Shown here: positions 27,017-36,004 of the stretch, piece by piece
How the letters are laid out: each line of letters opens with the position of its first letter
Numbering within the stretch: the stretch's first letter is position 1
From: Luteolibacter flavescens
Lineage (GTDB): Bacteria; Verrucomicrobiota; Verrucomicrobiia; Verrucomicrobiales; Akkermansiaceae
DNA length: 64,000 nucleotides
Direction: 5' to 3'
NCBI RefSeq assembly: GCF_025950085.1
Contig: NZ_JAPDDS010000004.1
Span: forward strand, 186,001-250,000
Program-made: the position numbers and the translations under genes
Notes under the pieces: generated by a model
Seen by the model: the letters and a program-made list of their open reading frames with translations, nothing else
Databases searched by the model: none
Told to the model about the DNA's origin: nothing

Positions 27017-27883
27017 ATGAAATTCTCCGATCTTTCCGTGAAGCGCCGTCCGGCAAAGAAGCCGGTCTTCCGCAAGCTTTTCGCCAACGTCCGCCGCAAG
27101 CAGCAGAAGGTCGCCGTGTCCGCGCCGATGCCGGATGCCGATGGCGACGTGCCGAACCTGGGCATCGCCCGTGCGCTGGTGGTCATCCTCATCATCCACG
27201 TCATCGCCATCGGTGGTATCTTCGCCCACAGCAAGTGGTTCGAGAAGGACTCCGTGATCGTGCAGGAAGGCTCGGCCATCGTGCCGGCCAAGCAACTGCG
27301 CGATGCCGGCGAGCCGCTGCCGAAGATCGACAAGAACGACGAGCCCTACCAGCCGAAGGCCGGTGAGACCTACGCCTCCATCGCTCGTGACAAGGGCGTG
27401 AGCGAGCAGGCGCTGCGCGAGGCGAACAATAACATCGAGATCCGCCCGAGCCGCATCCTGCGCATCCCGCAGCAGGCAATCACCGCGCTGGAGCCGCAGG
27501 AACTCATCGCCGCCCGCAATGGCAGCGTCGTGCTGGAGAATGCGGATGCGATGCCGAACGAGGAAGCCGCCCCTGCCCCGACCCCGGTGGTGATGGACGA
27601 GATCCGCAACGCCCCGATGGTCGAGACCGCTGCCGCAAGCTCCGGCACCGTCTTCAAGCCGCGCGTCCAGCGCGAGACCGCCGCCTCGCAAGCTGCTCCA
27701 TCCACCCCGGTGAAGCCGCAGGCCCAGACGTCCGCGATGAACCGCAGCTACAAGGTGAAGTCCGGTGACACCTTCTGGAAAATCGCCCAGGCACACAAGA
27801 CCACGCCGGATGCCATCATGAAGGCGAACGGCATCTCCGACCCGCGCAAGCTGAAGCCGGGCATGAATCTGAAAGTGCCCTGA
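27017..27883 (+). CDS. Membrane-anchored protein with two LysM domains, inside the dcw cluster
   Basis: A 288-residue protein with a basic cytoplasmic tail (residues 1-50), one transmembrane helix (about 53-70) and an extracytoplasmic part with two LysM peptidoglycan-binding domains, at about residues 110-155 (KAGETYASIARDKGVSEQAL) and 240-288 (KVKSGDTFWKIAQAHKTTPDA). The linker is rich in Ala, Pro and Val. No hydrolase domain is present. The position between murD and ftsW suggests a septal or wall-binding role in division, which is inference. The gene sits 9 bp after murD and 48 bp before ftsW. Confidence 0.88.
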   Translation: MKFSDLSVKRRPAKKPVFRKLFANVRRKQQKVAVSAPMPDADGDVPNLGIARALVVILIIHVIAIGGIFAHSKWFEKDSVIVQEGSAIVPAKQLRDAGEPLPKIDKNDEPYQPKAGETYASIARDKGVSEQALREANNNIEIRPSRILRIPQQAITALEPQELIAARNGSVVLENADAMPNEEAAPAPTPVVMDEIRNAPMVETAAASSGTVFKPRVQRETAASQAAPSTPVKPQAQTSAMNRSYKVKSGDTFWKIAQAHKTTPDAIMKANGISDPRKLKPGMNLKVP

Positions 27884-27931
27884 TCCTCTCTCCCCGCCGT
27901 CGGTCGTCAGCGCTCTCTCCCCCCCAACGCC

Positions 27932-29074
27932 ATGAATCGCAGCGCTTCCATCCTCCTTTGCACCGCCGTAGCCGCCCTCGTCTCGCTCGGGCTGGTCATG
28001 CTGACCAGTACCGGAGCGTGGGTGAAAAGCGCGGCGACGCCGTATGCCTTTGTCATCGACCAATCGAAGTATGCGGTGGTCGGCCTGATCGCGGCGTTCA
28101 TCGCGGCGAAGCTGGATCCGATCTGGCTGCGCCGGGCGTGGCCGTGGGCACTCGCCTTTGCGTGCGTATTGCTGGTGCTGTGTTTCGTTCCCGGCGTGGG
28201 AGTCGAGTACCTCGGGGCGAACCGCTGGATCAGGGTTCCCGGCATCGGCACCTTCCAGCCATCCGAGTTGGCAAAGGTGATCGCGCTCATCGCGATGGCC
28301 GGATGGTTTGCCCGCTGGCAGACGGAGGTTCACACCTTCTGGCGCGGCTTCGTGCTGCCCGGCATGCTGGTGGGGCTGCCGGTCGCGCTCATCGCGATCG
28401 AGACCGACGTGGGCTCCGCGCTCGCACTCTCGGTTGCGGCAGGTGCGTTATTCTTCTGCGTCGGCACTCGGCTTCTCTTCATCATCCCCACCGCTGTCAC
28501 CGGTATCACGGGGGCGATTTGGTACATCATGTCGGATCCGGTGCGAAGCTCCCGCATCGAGGCCTGGCTGGATCTGGAGACCTACCAGCGCGGGAAGGGC
28601 CAGCAGCAATGGCGCGCCCTACTCGCCTTCGGCAACGGAGGCCCGGAAGGCGTCGGCCTCGGCAATGGCTCGGAGAAATTCGGCACGCTCACCTTCGCCT
28701 ACAGCGACTTCATCTTCCCGGTGGTGGGCGAGGAACTCGGGCTGCCATTCACCCTCGGCACCGTGCTGTGCTACGTGATCATCGCGGTGTGCGGTTGCTC
28801 GATCGCTATCCGTGCCTCGAATCTCTTCGACCGCTGCCTGGCGCTTGGCATGACCTGCGCGCTGGTGATTCCCGCGATGGTGAACATCGCCGTGACCACC
28901 GCGGCCCTGCCGAATGACGGACTGCCCTTGCCCTTCGTCAGCCACGGCGGCACCAGCCTCATGATCTGCCTCGGCGTCGTCGGACTGCTGTGCGGCATCC
29001 ATCGCCGCTCCTACGTCACGCACGACAGCGGCGAGCCGGTCCTTGGCAACAAGGTCTATGCGGTGAAGCTCTGA
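27932..29074 (+). CDS. ftsW: Septal peptidoglycan glycosyltransferase FtsW
   Basis: A 380-residue SEDS-family polytopic membrane protein that polymerises lipid II at the septum with FtsI. Family markers include RWIRVPGIGTFQPSELAKV, the extracytoplasmic loop with GNGSEKFGTLTFAYSDFIFPVVGEELG, and the late PLPFVSHGGTSLM. No murG or murC follows; the next gene is an unrelated zinc-ribbon membrane protein, so the cluster ends here. Confidence 0.95.
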   Translation: MNRSASILLCTAVAALVSLGLVMLTSTGAWVKSAATPYAFVIDQSKYAVVGLIAAFIAAKLDPIWLRRAWPWALAFACVLLVLCFVPGVGVEYLGANRWIRVPGIGTFQPSELAKVIALIAMAGWFARWQTEVHTFWRGFVLPGMLVGLPVALIAIETDVGSALALSVAAGALFFCVGTRLLFIIPTAVTGITGAIWYIMSDPVRSSRIEAWLDLETYQRGKGQQQWRALLAFGNGGPEGVGLGNGSEKFGTLTFAYSDFIFPVVGEELGLPFTLGTVLCYVIIAVCGCSIAIRASNLFDRCLALGMTCALVIPAMVNIAVTTAALPNDGLPLPFVSHGGTSLMICLGVVGLLCGIHRRSYVTHDSGEPVLGNKVYAVKL

Positions 29075-29164
29075 TCCCGCCATCGCGTGATTCCAAAGCG
29101 GGGGCGCAGGAGCTAGTATTCTGGTTTCCTTCCGCTCCCACCTCACCCCAATAGCACCACTGCG

Positions 29165-29611
29165 ATGGACGACGAGAGATGTGCCTTTGGTGACCCGGTC
29201 GTGGCGAATGATCTCATCGCCGTCTCGGACAAGCTGGCCGGGCCGCTGCGTGTGCAGAGGCTGAAGATGAAGGTGGCCTTCTGGCTGCTGATCCCCGTCA
29301 TCACGCTGCCATTGCTGGCGATGGAACTCATGGGCGTGAGCCTGCGGGTCACGGGCTGGAAAGGGGTGGCGCTTTTCCTCGTCGCCCCGTGGCCCATCAT
29401 CGGGATCCTCCTTTGGCAGATCTTCGGCGAGAAGCGGGTGCGGCGAAAGATCTACCGCGAGGAAGGCCTCTATTGCCTGAACTGCGGCAAGATGCCCTCG
29501 GGCTCCGGTGCGGATCAATACGAGGACTGGATCGCCTGGCGGAGCTGCCCCCGCTGCGAGGGCAAGCTGAAGCGATTTGAGAACGACCGCACGACGCCTC
29601 CGCTCGGTTGA
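29165..29611 (+). CDS. Two-helix membrane protein with a zinc ribbon
   Basis: A 148-residue protein with two hydrophobic segments (about residues 37-58 and 69-90) and then a cytoplasmic zinc-ribbon-like domain with two CxxC knuckles, YCLNCGK and SCPRCEG, about 27 residues apart. I recognise no named family. It follows ftsW by 90 bp on the same strand but shows no coupling to it. Confidence 0.7.
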   Translation: MDDERCAFGDPVVANDLIAVSDKLAGPLRVQRLKMKVAFWLLIPVITLPLLAMELMGVSLRVTGWKGVALFLVAPWPIIGILLWQIFGEKRVRRKIYREEGLYCLNCGKMPSGSGADQYEDWIAWRSCPRCEGKLKRFENDRTTPPLG

Positions 29612-29635
29612 TCAGCGGAGGCGCGTGGTATCGGC

Positions 29636-30094
29636 TCACGCCTGATTCTGCTCGGCCCACGTTTTCGCGGCCTCGTCCATTTCTTCCGGCGAGACGTCGC
29701 GGACGTGGGAAGCGAGGGTCCAGCGATAGCCGAAGGGGTCGTTCACCTTGCCGCTGCGGTCGCCCCAGAACATGTCGGTCGGCGCTTGCACCACCGTGGC
29801 ACCGGCAGCGATGGCCTGCTCGAAGGCGGCATCGATGTCCGTGACGTAGAGCATGAAGGAACATCCCTCGCCCACCGCAGGGGCGAGCGCGCCATGGTGG
29901 GGATACTCGTCGGAGAGCATGATGCGCGAGTCGCCGATATTGAACTCCGCATGCATGATCTTCCCCGTCGGCTCCGGCATGCGGAAGACCTCCACGGCAC
30001 CGAATGCCTTCGCGTAGAAATCCAGCGCGGCCACGCCATCGCGGACGGTGAGGGACGGGGTGACGGTGTGGTAGCCTTGGGGAATCTCGCTCAT
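29636..30094 (-). CDS. VOC-family (glyoxalase/bleomycin-resistance-like) protein
   Basis: A 152-residue protein of the PhnB-like VOC family, with the paired beta-alpha-beta-beta-beta layout: VTPSLTVRDGVAALDFYAKAFG, then MHAEFNIGDSRIMLSDEYP, then SFMLYVTDIDAAFEQAIAAGATVVQ, and a late WGDRSGKVNDPFGYRWTLASH. VOC proteins are metal-dependent lyases, dioxygenases or resistance proteins; the substrate cannot be told here. The gene ends 24 bp from the convergent zinc-ribbon gene. Confidence 0.9.
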   Translation of the reverse strand: MSEIPQGYHTVTPSLTVRDGVAALDFYAKAFGAVEVFRMPEPTGKIMHAEFNIGDSRIMLSDEYPHHGALAPAVGEGCSFMLYVTDIDAAFEQAIAAGATVVQAPTDMFWGDRSGKVNDPFGYRWTLASHVRDVSPEEMDEAAKTWAEQNQA

Positions 30095-30145
30095 GCGGCA
30101 TGGCCTAGCATGGCGAGGCGGCTTTGACGAAGGAAACCGCAGCCA

Positions 30146-31735
30146 TCAGCGCATCGCCGCCGCGATTTCCTCCGCGGTCAGCGCGCGGGTGAGCAGGGCG
30201 AATTCATCGATGCGGCCGTTGAAATTCCGCACCATGCCATTGGTTGGCGAGGTCGGGCTGGAGGCGTCGAAGTTGCCGAGGTTCGCGAGGCCGAGCTGGA
30301 TCGGCACCTTGCGCGTCATGCTGCCCGCGGCGACCTCGCTGCCATTCATGTAATGCCTCATCATCCCGGTATCGCCATCGATGACGGTGGCCAGATGCAG
30401 CCAGCGGCCGAAGTCCTGCGGGGTGACGACGGGCGGGCTCTCCAGGCGCTCCCACGAGGGGTAGGCGTGCTCGGGCTCCGCCCGCAGGCCGAGCAGCATG
30501 CGCCCGTCGCGATCGAGCTTCCAGTGGATCTCGCCGATCTGCTCCGGTGCCATGGAGAGCAGGGCATTGTGCTCAAGCGGCAGGCTATCCACGCGGACCC
30601 ATGCCATGAGGGTCACGGACGGGGTGACGCCCTCCGCGCGGAATCGCACGCGGTCGGAGGTCTTGGCAAAGCCGAGCGCGCCCTTCCTGTCCCAGCGGCC
30701 GGAGAGCGTTTCGCAGCCGATGATGGTGCCGTGGGAATTTCCCGCCGCACCCGCGGCGCGATTCGTCAGGATCATCGACGTGCGGTCGAGTCCCTCGAAG
30801 TCGAAGTGGATCTGCAGGTCCGGCGTGGTGCTGAATGCCTGCGAAGCAGTCTGCCAGTCTCCCCGCTGCGCCTCATTCACGCGGGCGGTCTCCTGCATCA
30901 GGCGCGAGGGATCGGTGAAGGCCTCGCGGCTCGCGGGAAAGGCCTCGGATTTCCCGTGGCGGATCGAGACGGCATGTCCTTCGAAGAGCTCGCGGGCGGT
31001 GGCTTCCGGCACCTCGCCCTGCAACTCCACCTCGCCATCGAAGACGTGGACCTCGCAGTCGTCGGCGTTCGTGACGCTCATGCCGAATTCCGTGCCGCGG
31101 TCCACGACGCGCATCTTCGCATTGATCACGGTGAAGCCCTCGGCGGGCGGCGGGACCTTTGCGGTCAGCTTGCCATTGTCGAGGCGTGCCAGATTCGGCG
31201 AGAGCAATTCCAGCGTGGCGGGACCTTCCAAGACGACACGCGCGCCGCTGTAGAAGTCGAGCTGGAGCGTGCCCTTGCGGATCTTGATGAAGCCCTTTGG
31301 CAAGGCCTCGCCGGGCGCATACGCGGTGCTGTCCCACTCCACGTCGAAGGCCTGGTCCAGCAGCGCGACCTCGTGGCTGTGACTGTCGGCCTTTGAGGCG
31401 ATGTCGGTTCCGGTGCCGGGCTGCTCCTTCGAGGGCACCAGCCACCACCCGAGGGCGAGGCATGCGGCGAGCCCCGCGGAGATCCATGCCCGGCGGGAAA
31501 ACGGGATCACCTTCCGTGCGGGCGGAGATGGCGCGGTGTCTTCGAGCAACGACGCGCCGCCTGCCTGCAGCGCCTGCTCGCGCAGCAGGCCGTGCCACTC
31601 CGAGTGCTCCAGGAAAAGCTGCCGGGCCTTTGACGACGAGAGGAGCATGGCCTCCAGCTCGCGTCGTTCTTCCTCCGTCAGCTCACGGTCGAAGTGGGCG
31701 GAGATCAGTCGATCAAGTCGTGCTTCGTCGAACAT
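30146..31735 (-). CDS. FecR-domain anti-sigma-like protein with C-terminal LamG domain
   Basis: A 529-residue membrane protein. The N-terminal 60 residues (FDEARLDRLISAHFDRELTEEERRELE) resemble the anti-sigma segment of Planctomycetes/Verrucomicrobia FecR proteins. One transmembrane helix follows at about residues 84-101. A FecR domain spans about 145-240 (ARVVLEGPATLEL, KMRVVDRGTEFGMSV), and a LamG/concanavalin-like domain fills about 305-529. It follows the sigma-factor gene by 7 bp. By analogy the pair senses an extracytoplasmic ligand, perhaps a glycan bound by LamG, and controls the sigma factor; this is inference. Confidence 0.85.
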   Translation of the reverse strand: MFDEARLDRLISAHFDRELTEEERRELEAMLLSSSKARQLFLEHSEWHGLLREQALQAGGASLLEDTAPSPPARKVIPFSRRAWISAGLAACLALGWWLVPSKEQPGTGTDIASKADSHSHEVALLDQAFDVEWDSTAYAPGEALPKGFIKIRKGTLQLDFYSGARVVLEGPATLELLSPNLARLDNGKLTAKVPPPAEGFTVINAKMRVVDRGTEFGMSVTNADDCEVHVFDGEVELQGEVPEATARELFEGHAVSIRHGKSEAFPASREAFTDPSRLMQETARVNEAQRGDWQTASQAFSTTPDLQIHFDFEGLDRTSMILTNRAAGAAGNSHGTIIGCETLSGRWDRKGALGFAKTSDRVRFRAEGVTPSVTLMAWVRVDSLPLEHNALLSMAPEQIGEIHWKLDRDGRMLLGLRAEPEHAYPSWERLESPPVVTPQDFGRWLHLATVIDGDTGMMRHYMNGSEVAAGSMTRKVPIQLGLANLGNFDASSPTSPTNGMVRNFNGRIDEFALLTRALTAEEIAAAMR

Positions 31736-31742
31736 GGAGGCA

Positions 31743-32279
31743 TCAGGAAGGATTCGCTGACATCTTGCGCATCACGCACTCGCGGAGGAAAGCCCGCGCG
31801 CGGGAGAGTGTCACATTCACGGACTGCACGGTGCAGCCCATCAGGTCCGCGATCTGTGGCGGCAGGTGGTCGTTCTGGTAGCGGTAGTCGATGGACCGGC
31901 GCGCCTGCGGGGCGAGCTGGCTCAGGCAGGAGCGCAGCAGGGCCAGCCGCTCATCCGCATCCGCGCGGAATTCCCGGGGCTCCGCGCCGAGCGCCTGGAG
32001 CACTTCCTCCGACAGGCTCTCGAAGCGCCGCGCGCGGAGTGCTTCCAGCGACTTGTAGCGCGCGATGGTCTTCACCCAAGCGGCGAAGCTGGTGCCGATC
32101 TCGAAGGAGGCCGCCTTCCTCGTCACGGTGAGAAAGGTCTCCTGCATCACATCGTCCGCCACGGAGAAATCCGGGATCATGGCGAGGATGTAGCCGCGCA
32201 CCGCCGGCTGATACTGGACGAAAAGGCCCTGCACCTTGGCGGTGTGGGCTTCCTCGGGTGTCGGCGGGTCGTCGTGCAT
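31743..32279 (-). CDS. ECF-like RNA polymerase sigma factor
   Basis: A 178-residue sigma-70 family protein of the Planctomycetes/Verrucomicrobia extracytoplasmic type. Region 2 reads YILAMIPDFSVADDVMQETFLTV and SFAAWVKTIARYKSLEALRARR; region 4 reads LAPQARRSIDYRYQNDHLPPQIADLMGCTVQSVNVTLSRARAFLREC with a helix-turn-helix. There is no region 1 or 3. The FecR/LamG gene follows after 7 bp and is presumably its regulator. The gene diverges from the secreted-protein genes that start at 32436. Confidence 0.92.
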   Translation of the reverse strand: MHDDPPTPEEAHTAKVQGLFVQYQPAVRGYILAMIPDFSVADDVMQETFLTVTRKAASFEIGTSFAAWVKTIARYKSLEALRARRFESLSEEVLQALGAEPREFRADADERLALLRSCLSQLAPQARRSIDYRYQNDHLPPQIADLMGCTVQSVNVTLSRARAFLRECVMRKMSANPS

Positions 32280-32435
32280 CGTTTCCTGTCCGGGGATAGG
32301 ATGATGCCAGAGCCGCCGGACTTAGCAGTGAAAATCCGGGGGGCGGATCATCGCTTGTCCCGTTTACCGGGAGTTTCATCCAACGGGTTCTTGATTGCGC
32401 ACAGCTTCCTTCGGATGGGAGGATAGGGAGACCAG

Positions 32436-33110
32436 ATGAGAATGATCCTTGCTGCTTTCATGTTCCCTCTTCTCGCATTCGCGGAGACGAAGGAGTTTCC
32501 GTTGGCCGTGGCGGATTCGGGTTCGAAGAACGTGGACGAGATCGTGAAAGGACTGGTGTCACTTCGTCCCGCCCCGGCACCTACCTCTACCGAAGTTCCG
32601 GGCGGATGGGCCGATGGCTTCACGTCATCCACGGGCCGCTATTCCACCCCGGAAGTGGAGACGTCGATAAAGAAGCTGAAGGATCTGGGCCCGGCTGCAT
32701 TTCCCTATCTCATCAAGCATCTGGAAGATGATCGCTACTCCTACAGCGACCAGCCTTTCATTTCCAACTCCGACGGTCCCGGGTGGTCGAATAATTCGGT
32801 TGGCTCCGCCGTGTATCTCGTTCTCACCAACGGGATCACTTTCGCAGGGGGATACAAAATTCGTGAAGGGCCTGATGGAAAGGATCTGATTCCACTGACT
32901 ATTACAGACTTCATCGCTGTGCGCGGTGGCATGAAGGCGTGGGTGGAGGCTGTGAAAGACCGGTCTCGCGCAGCAGTCTTCACCGAGTTCATCGACTGGT
33001 GCATCGCAGAAGAAAAGAAGCGGGGATTCAAGGACAAGGAAGACGAGGATCGGATAGTCTCCGTGTATTTGAAGAAGCGAGCGGAGATTGAGACGCCGGG
33101 AAAGAAGTAG
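32436..33110 (+). CDS. Exported protein of unknown function
   Basis: A 224-residue protein with a signal peptide (MRMILAAFMFPLLAFAETK). The mature part has STPEVETSIKKLKDLGPAAFPYLIKHLEDDRYSYS, a HEAT-like helical stretch common in Verrucomicrobia and Planctomycetes exported proteins, and a lysine-rich C-terminus. Base composition is lower in G+C than neighbours. The ATG at 32436 is the only start that gives a signal peptide. The function is unknown. Confidence 0.75.
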   Translation: MRMILAAFMFPLLAFAETKEFPLAVADSGSKNVDEIVKGLVSLRPAPAPTSTEVPGGWADGFTSSTGRYSTPEVETSIKKLKDLGPAAFPYLIKHLEDDRYSYSDQPFISNSDGPGWSNNSVGSAVYLVLTNGITFAGGYKIREGPDGKDLIPLTITDFIAVRGGMKAWVEAVKDRSRAAVFTEFIDWCIAEEKKRGFKDKEDEDRIVSVYLKKRAEIETPGKK

Positions 33111-33264
33111 GAGTAACCGGCGGATTTTTGCCGTGTTGGCAGGAGGTCCGTGAGGGAAGGGTGGCGCATTTTTTTTCGCGCCGTCTGCTAAGTCTCCGCG
33201 GTGAGCGGGCATTCAAGGTGATCGCTCGCCGGATTTACCCACCGGGGGGCGATGGTAGAAACCC

Positions 33265-36003
33265 ATGAAACCGTTCCCCGTCCTCGCGTCGTCGCTTGCC
33301 CTCGTGGCAGGCTTTCCTGTCTCGCTCTCGGCCAGCAGCCTCATGTTCGACTTCGGCAATCCGGCACCCAATACGGGCGTCCCCGAAACGAACGTCGCGG
33401 CAAGCCCCGGACCTGTCGCCACCGGCAGCTACCGGACCCTCAGTCCCGGGCATGCCATCGGTGCCGTTCCACTTTCCGATACGACCTGGAACACCATCAC
33501 GACTTCCAGCCCGCGCTCCGATCTCAGCTATTCCGACGGGACCGCCGCGACGGGCGTGACCCTGACGTTGGGGCAGGAGGCATCCGCGGGGGACAACATC
33601 ATCAGCTACTCCACCGCAATCTCGACGCTCACCCTGATCGGGAACGGCGGCGGCACCGCGGGCCGGCAGAGCATGCTCGCACCCGGATCCATCTACGGGG
33701 ATAGCCGTCTCGCTTCCTCGGCCGTGGGGCGCGATGGATTCTTCGGCGGGACGGGTGCCGCCATCGGCTTCCGCGTCGATGGCCTGGCTGCGGGCGACTA
33801 CATCGTGTACCTGATGGGCCGGAACACGAACTCGAATACCGCGAGCCTTTCCGGCATGACCTTCCACGCGACCGCCGAGCCGCTTTCGGGCACCTTCACC
33901 GATTTCGTTTTCTCGTCCTCCGCATTCCAGTCAAATACGACCTACACCACCGCAGCCTATGCGGGGCAGTACGGGACCTTCACCGCGGGTGAAAGCTATG
34001 TGGCCATCCCCGTGACGGTCACTGCCGGGCAGTCGATCTATGTGGCCGTGGATGGCACGCAGACGGAGCTGCGCGGATTCCTCAACATGGCGCAGATCAC
34101 TCCGGCTGCCGCCACGCCGGTGGAATTCAGTTGGTGGAACGGTGACGGCGACTGGGACACGACATCCCTCAACTGGAACGGCAATTCGCAGGCCTACGCC
34201 GAACCCGCGCGCGTGATCTTCCCGAATCTCGATGAGCCGGTCGATGGCATCAATACGGTGAACCTCACCGCTGCATTCGCCCCGCATTCGGTGAGCATCA
34301 CGAACAACGGCGACTTCGACACGGCCGCGTATCACTTCACCGGCACCGGCGAGATCACCGGTGCCACGGGTATCGTGAAGAGCGGCTCGGGCATCGCGCG
34401 GTTTTCCAATGCCAGCAACTCGTATGCCGGGCTGCTCTCGGTAAGCGGTGGAGCGGTGGTGAAGGATGTGGCGGATAACACCACGGGAGGCATCAGCGTC
34501 TCGAATGGTGCCACCTTCATGCTCTCCGGAGGCGTCACGGATGGCAGCGGCCAGATCCTCACCCTCGCAGGACCGGGTCAGACCGCGCAGAATTATTTCT
34601 ACACCGGCGCGCTCAACCAACGCGGCGCACTGCAGTCGAATGCGGGGGCGAATACCTGGGCGGGCGACATTGTGCTGACCGGCACCGCGGGAGCCAGCGG
34701 CACCACGCGCATCGGCGTGCAGAATGGTTCATCGCTCACGCTGACGGGTGCGATCTCCGAAGCGATCGCCGGGATGAGCCCTTACTTCCGCGCGGGTGAC
34801 AGTCCCTCCGACTCCATCACCATCGCAGGCAGCGGCTCATGGACCGGTGCCACCCGCATCTACTCGAACGGAGGCGTGGTGAAGATCGGCGGCGACAACA
34901 AGCTGCCAACCACCGTGGACCTCATCGTGGGAAACACGGCGAGCCTGACCGGTTCGCCTACTTTTGACCTCGCGGGATTCAATCAGACCGCCGCGGGACT
35001 CGGTGGTGTGGGCGGCACGCATCCGCCCGTCGTCCAGAATTCCGGAAGCACCCTGTCCACCCTCACGCTCAATCCTACGGCGGCGAGCACCTTCCCGGGG
35101 ATCATCCGGGATGCCGTGCAGCTCGTCATCGGCGGCACTGCCACGCAGACGCTCACGGGTGACAATACCCACACGGCCGACACGGTCATCAATGCCGGTG
35201 CCCACCTGATCGTCGGCGATGGTGGCGAGCTGCTCTTCCACCCGACCACGAACGGGATCACGAACTCGGTCGGCGGTGCGGGCACCCTCAACTACGATGG
35301 CATCCTCCGCATCGACGTGTCCGGCGCTTCCGTTGCCACGGGGAATTCGTGGACGCTGGTGAAGGTGGGCAGCCTAGCGAGCGCGACCTTTGGCACCACC
35401 TTCTCGGTGGCAGGTTCCTCCGCACCCTTCACCGAGACCCCGGTGGACTCCGGGATCTGGAAGCTCTCGGCGGGTGGCTCCGAGTGGACCTTCACCGAGT
35501 CCACGGGAGCACTGACGGTCGTCGGCGGGGGCGTGCAGCCTCCTTTCGATGCGTGGATCAGCGCCCGTTTTCCCGGCGTGACCGATCCTGCCATCATCGG
35601 AAAGGGTGCGGACCCGGATGGCGACGGTCGTGACAATCTCACGGAGTTCGCCCTGAACGGCGATCCCGACGATGGCTCCGACAATGGTCATCACGTCGTG
35701 GCGCTGGAGGACACCAATGCCAACGGGCAGAAGGAACTGACGCTCACGCTCGCGGTGCGCAAGGCGGGCGGCTCGCCGGTCTTCTCGGGCTCCCCGCTGT
35801 CTGCCATTTCGGATGGCGTGAAATACACGATTGAAGGATCGCTCGATCTGGTCTTCCCCGGCAGCGCCACGAGCGAGGCCGCGCCTGCCTCGGGTCCCGC
35901 CGGACTGCCATCGGACTACGAGTACCGCCGCTTCCGTCTCGATGCCTCCGAAGGCCTCTCGGGCAAGGGCTTCCTCCGCGTGAAAATCGAGCAAGCCCCG
36001 TGA
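33265..36003 (+). CDS. Secreted protein with autotransporter-type beta-strand repeats
   Basis: A 912-residue exported protein. Signal peptide MKPFPVLASSLALVAGF, cleaved near LSA. The first third is a beta-rich domain (FDFGNPAPNTGVPETN). The central part has autotransporter-associated beta-strand repeats (TGIVKSGSGIARFSNASNSYAGLLSVSGG and a later TVINAGAHLIVGDGG). The end has a Ca-binding-like hinge DPDGDGRDNLTEFALNGDPDDG and a C-terminal module ending RRFRLDASEGLSGKGFLRVKIE. No translocator barrel is visible, so secretion probably uses another route. It is the first of three adjacent secreted-protein genes on one strand. Confidence 0.82.
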   Translation: MKPFPVLASSLALVAGFPVSLSASSLMFDFGNPAPNTGVPETNVAASPGPVATGSYRTLSPGHAIGAVPLSDTTWNTITTSSPRSDLSYSDGTAATGVTLTLGQEASAGDNIISYSTAISTLTLIGNGGGTAGRQSMLAPGSIYGDSRLASSAVGRDGFFGGTGAAIGFRVDGLAAGDYIVYLMGRNTNSNTASLSGMTFHATAEPLSGTFTDFVFSSSAFQSNTTYTTAAYAGQYGTFTAGESYVAIPVTVTAGQSIYVAVDGTQTELRGFLNMAQITPAAATPVEFSWWNGDGDWDTTSLNWNGNSQAYAEPARVIFPNLDEPVDGINTVNLTAAFAPHSVSITNNGDFDTAAYHFTGTGEITGATGIVKSGSGIARFSNASNSYAGLLSVSGGAVVKDVADNTTGGISVSNGATFMLSGGVTDGSGQILTLAGPGQTAQNYFYTGALNQRGALQSNAGANTWAGDIVLTGTAGASGTTRIGVQNGSSLTLTGAISEAIAGMSPYFRAGDSPSDSITIAGSGSWTGATRIYSNGGVVKIGGDNKLPTTVDLIVGNTASLTGSPTFDLAGFNQTAAGLGGVGGTHPPVVQNSGSTLSTLTLNPTAASTFPGIIRDAVQLVIGGTATQTLTGDNTHTADTVINAGAHLIVGDGGELLFHPTTNGITNSVGGAGTLNYDGILRIDVSGASVATGNSWTLVKVGSLASATFGTTFSVAGSSAPFTETPVDSGIWKLSAGGSEWTFTESTGALTVVGGGVQPPFDAWISARFPGVTDPAIIGKGADPDGDGRDNLTEFALNGDPDDGSDNGHHVVALEDTNANGQKELTLTLAVRKAGGSPVFSGSPLSAISDGVKYTIEGSLDLVFPGSATSEAAPASGPAGLPSDYEYRRFRLDASEGLSGKGFLRVKIEQAP

Positions 36004-36004
36004 C

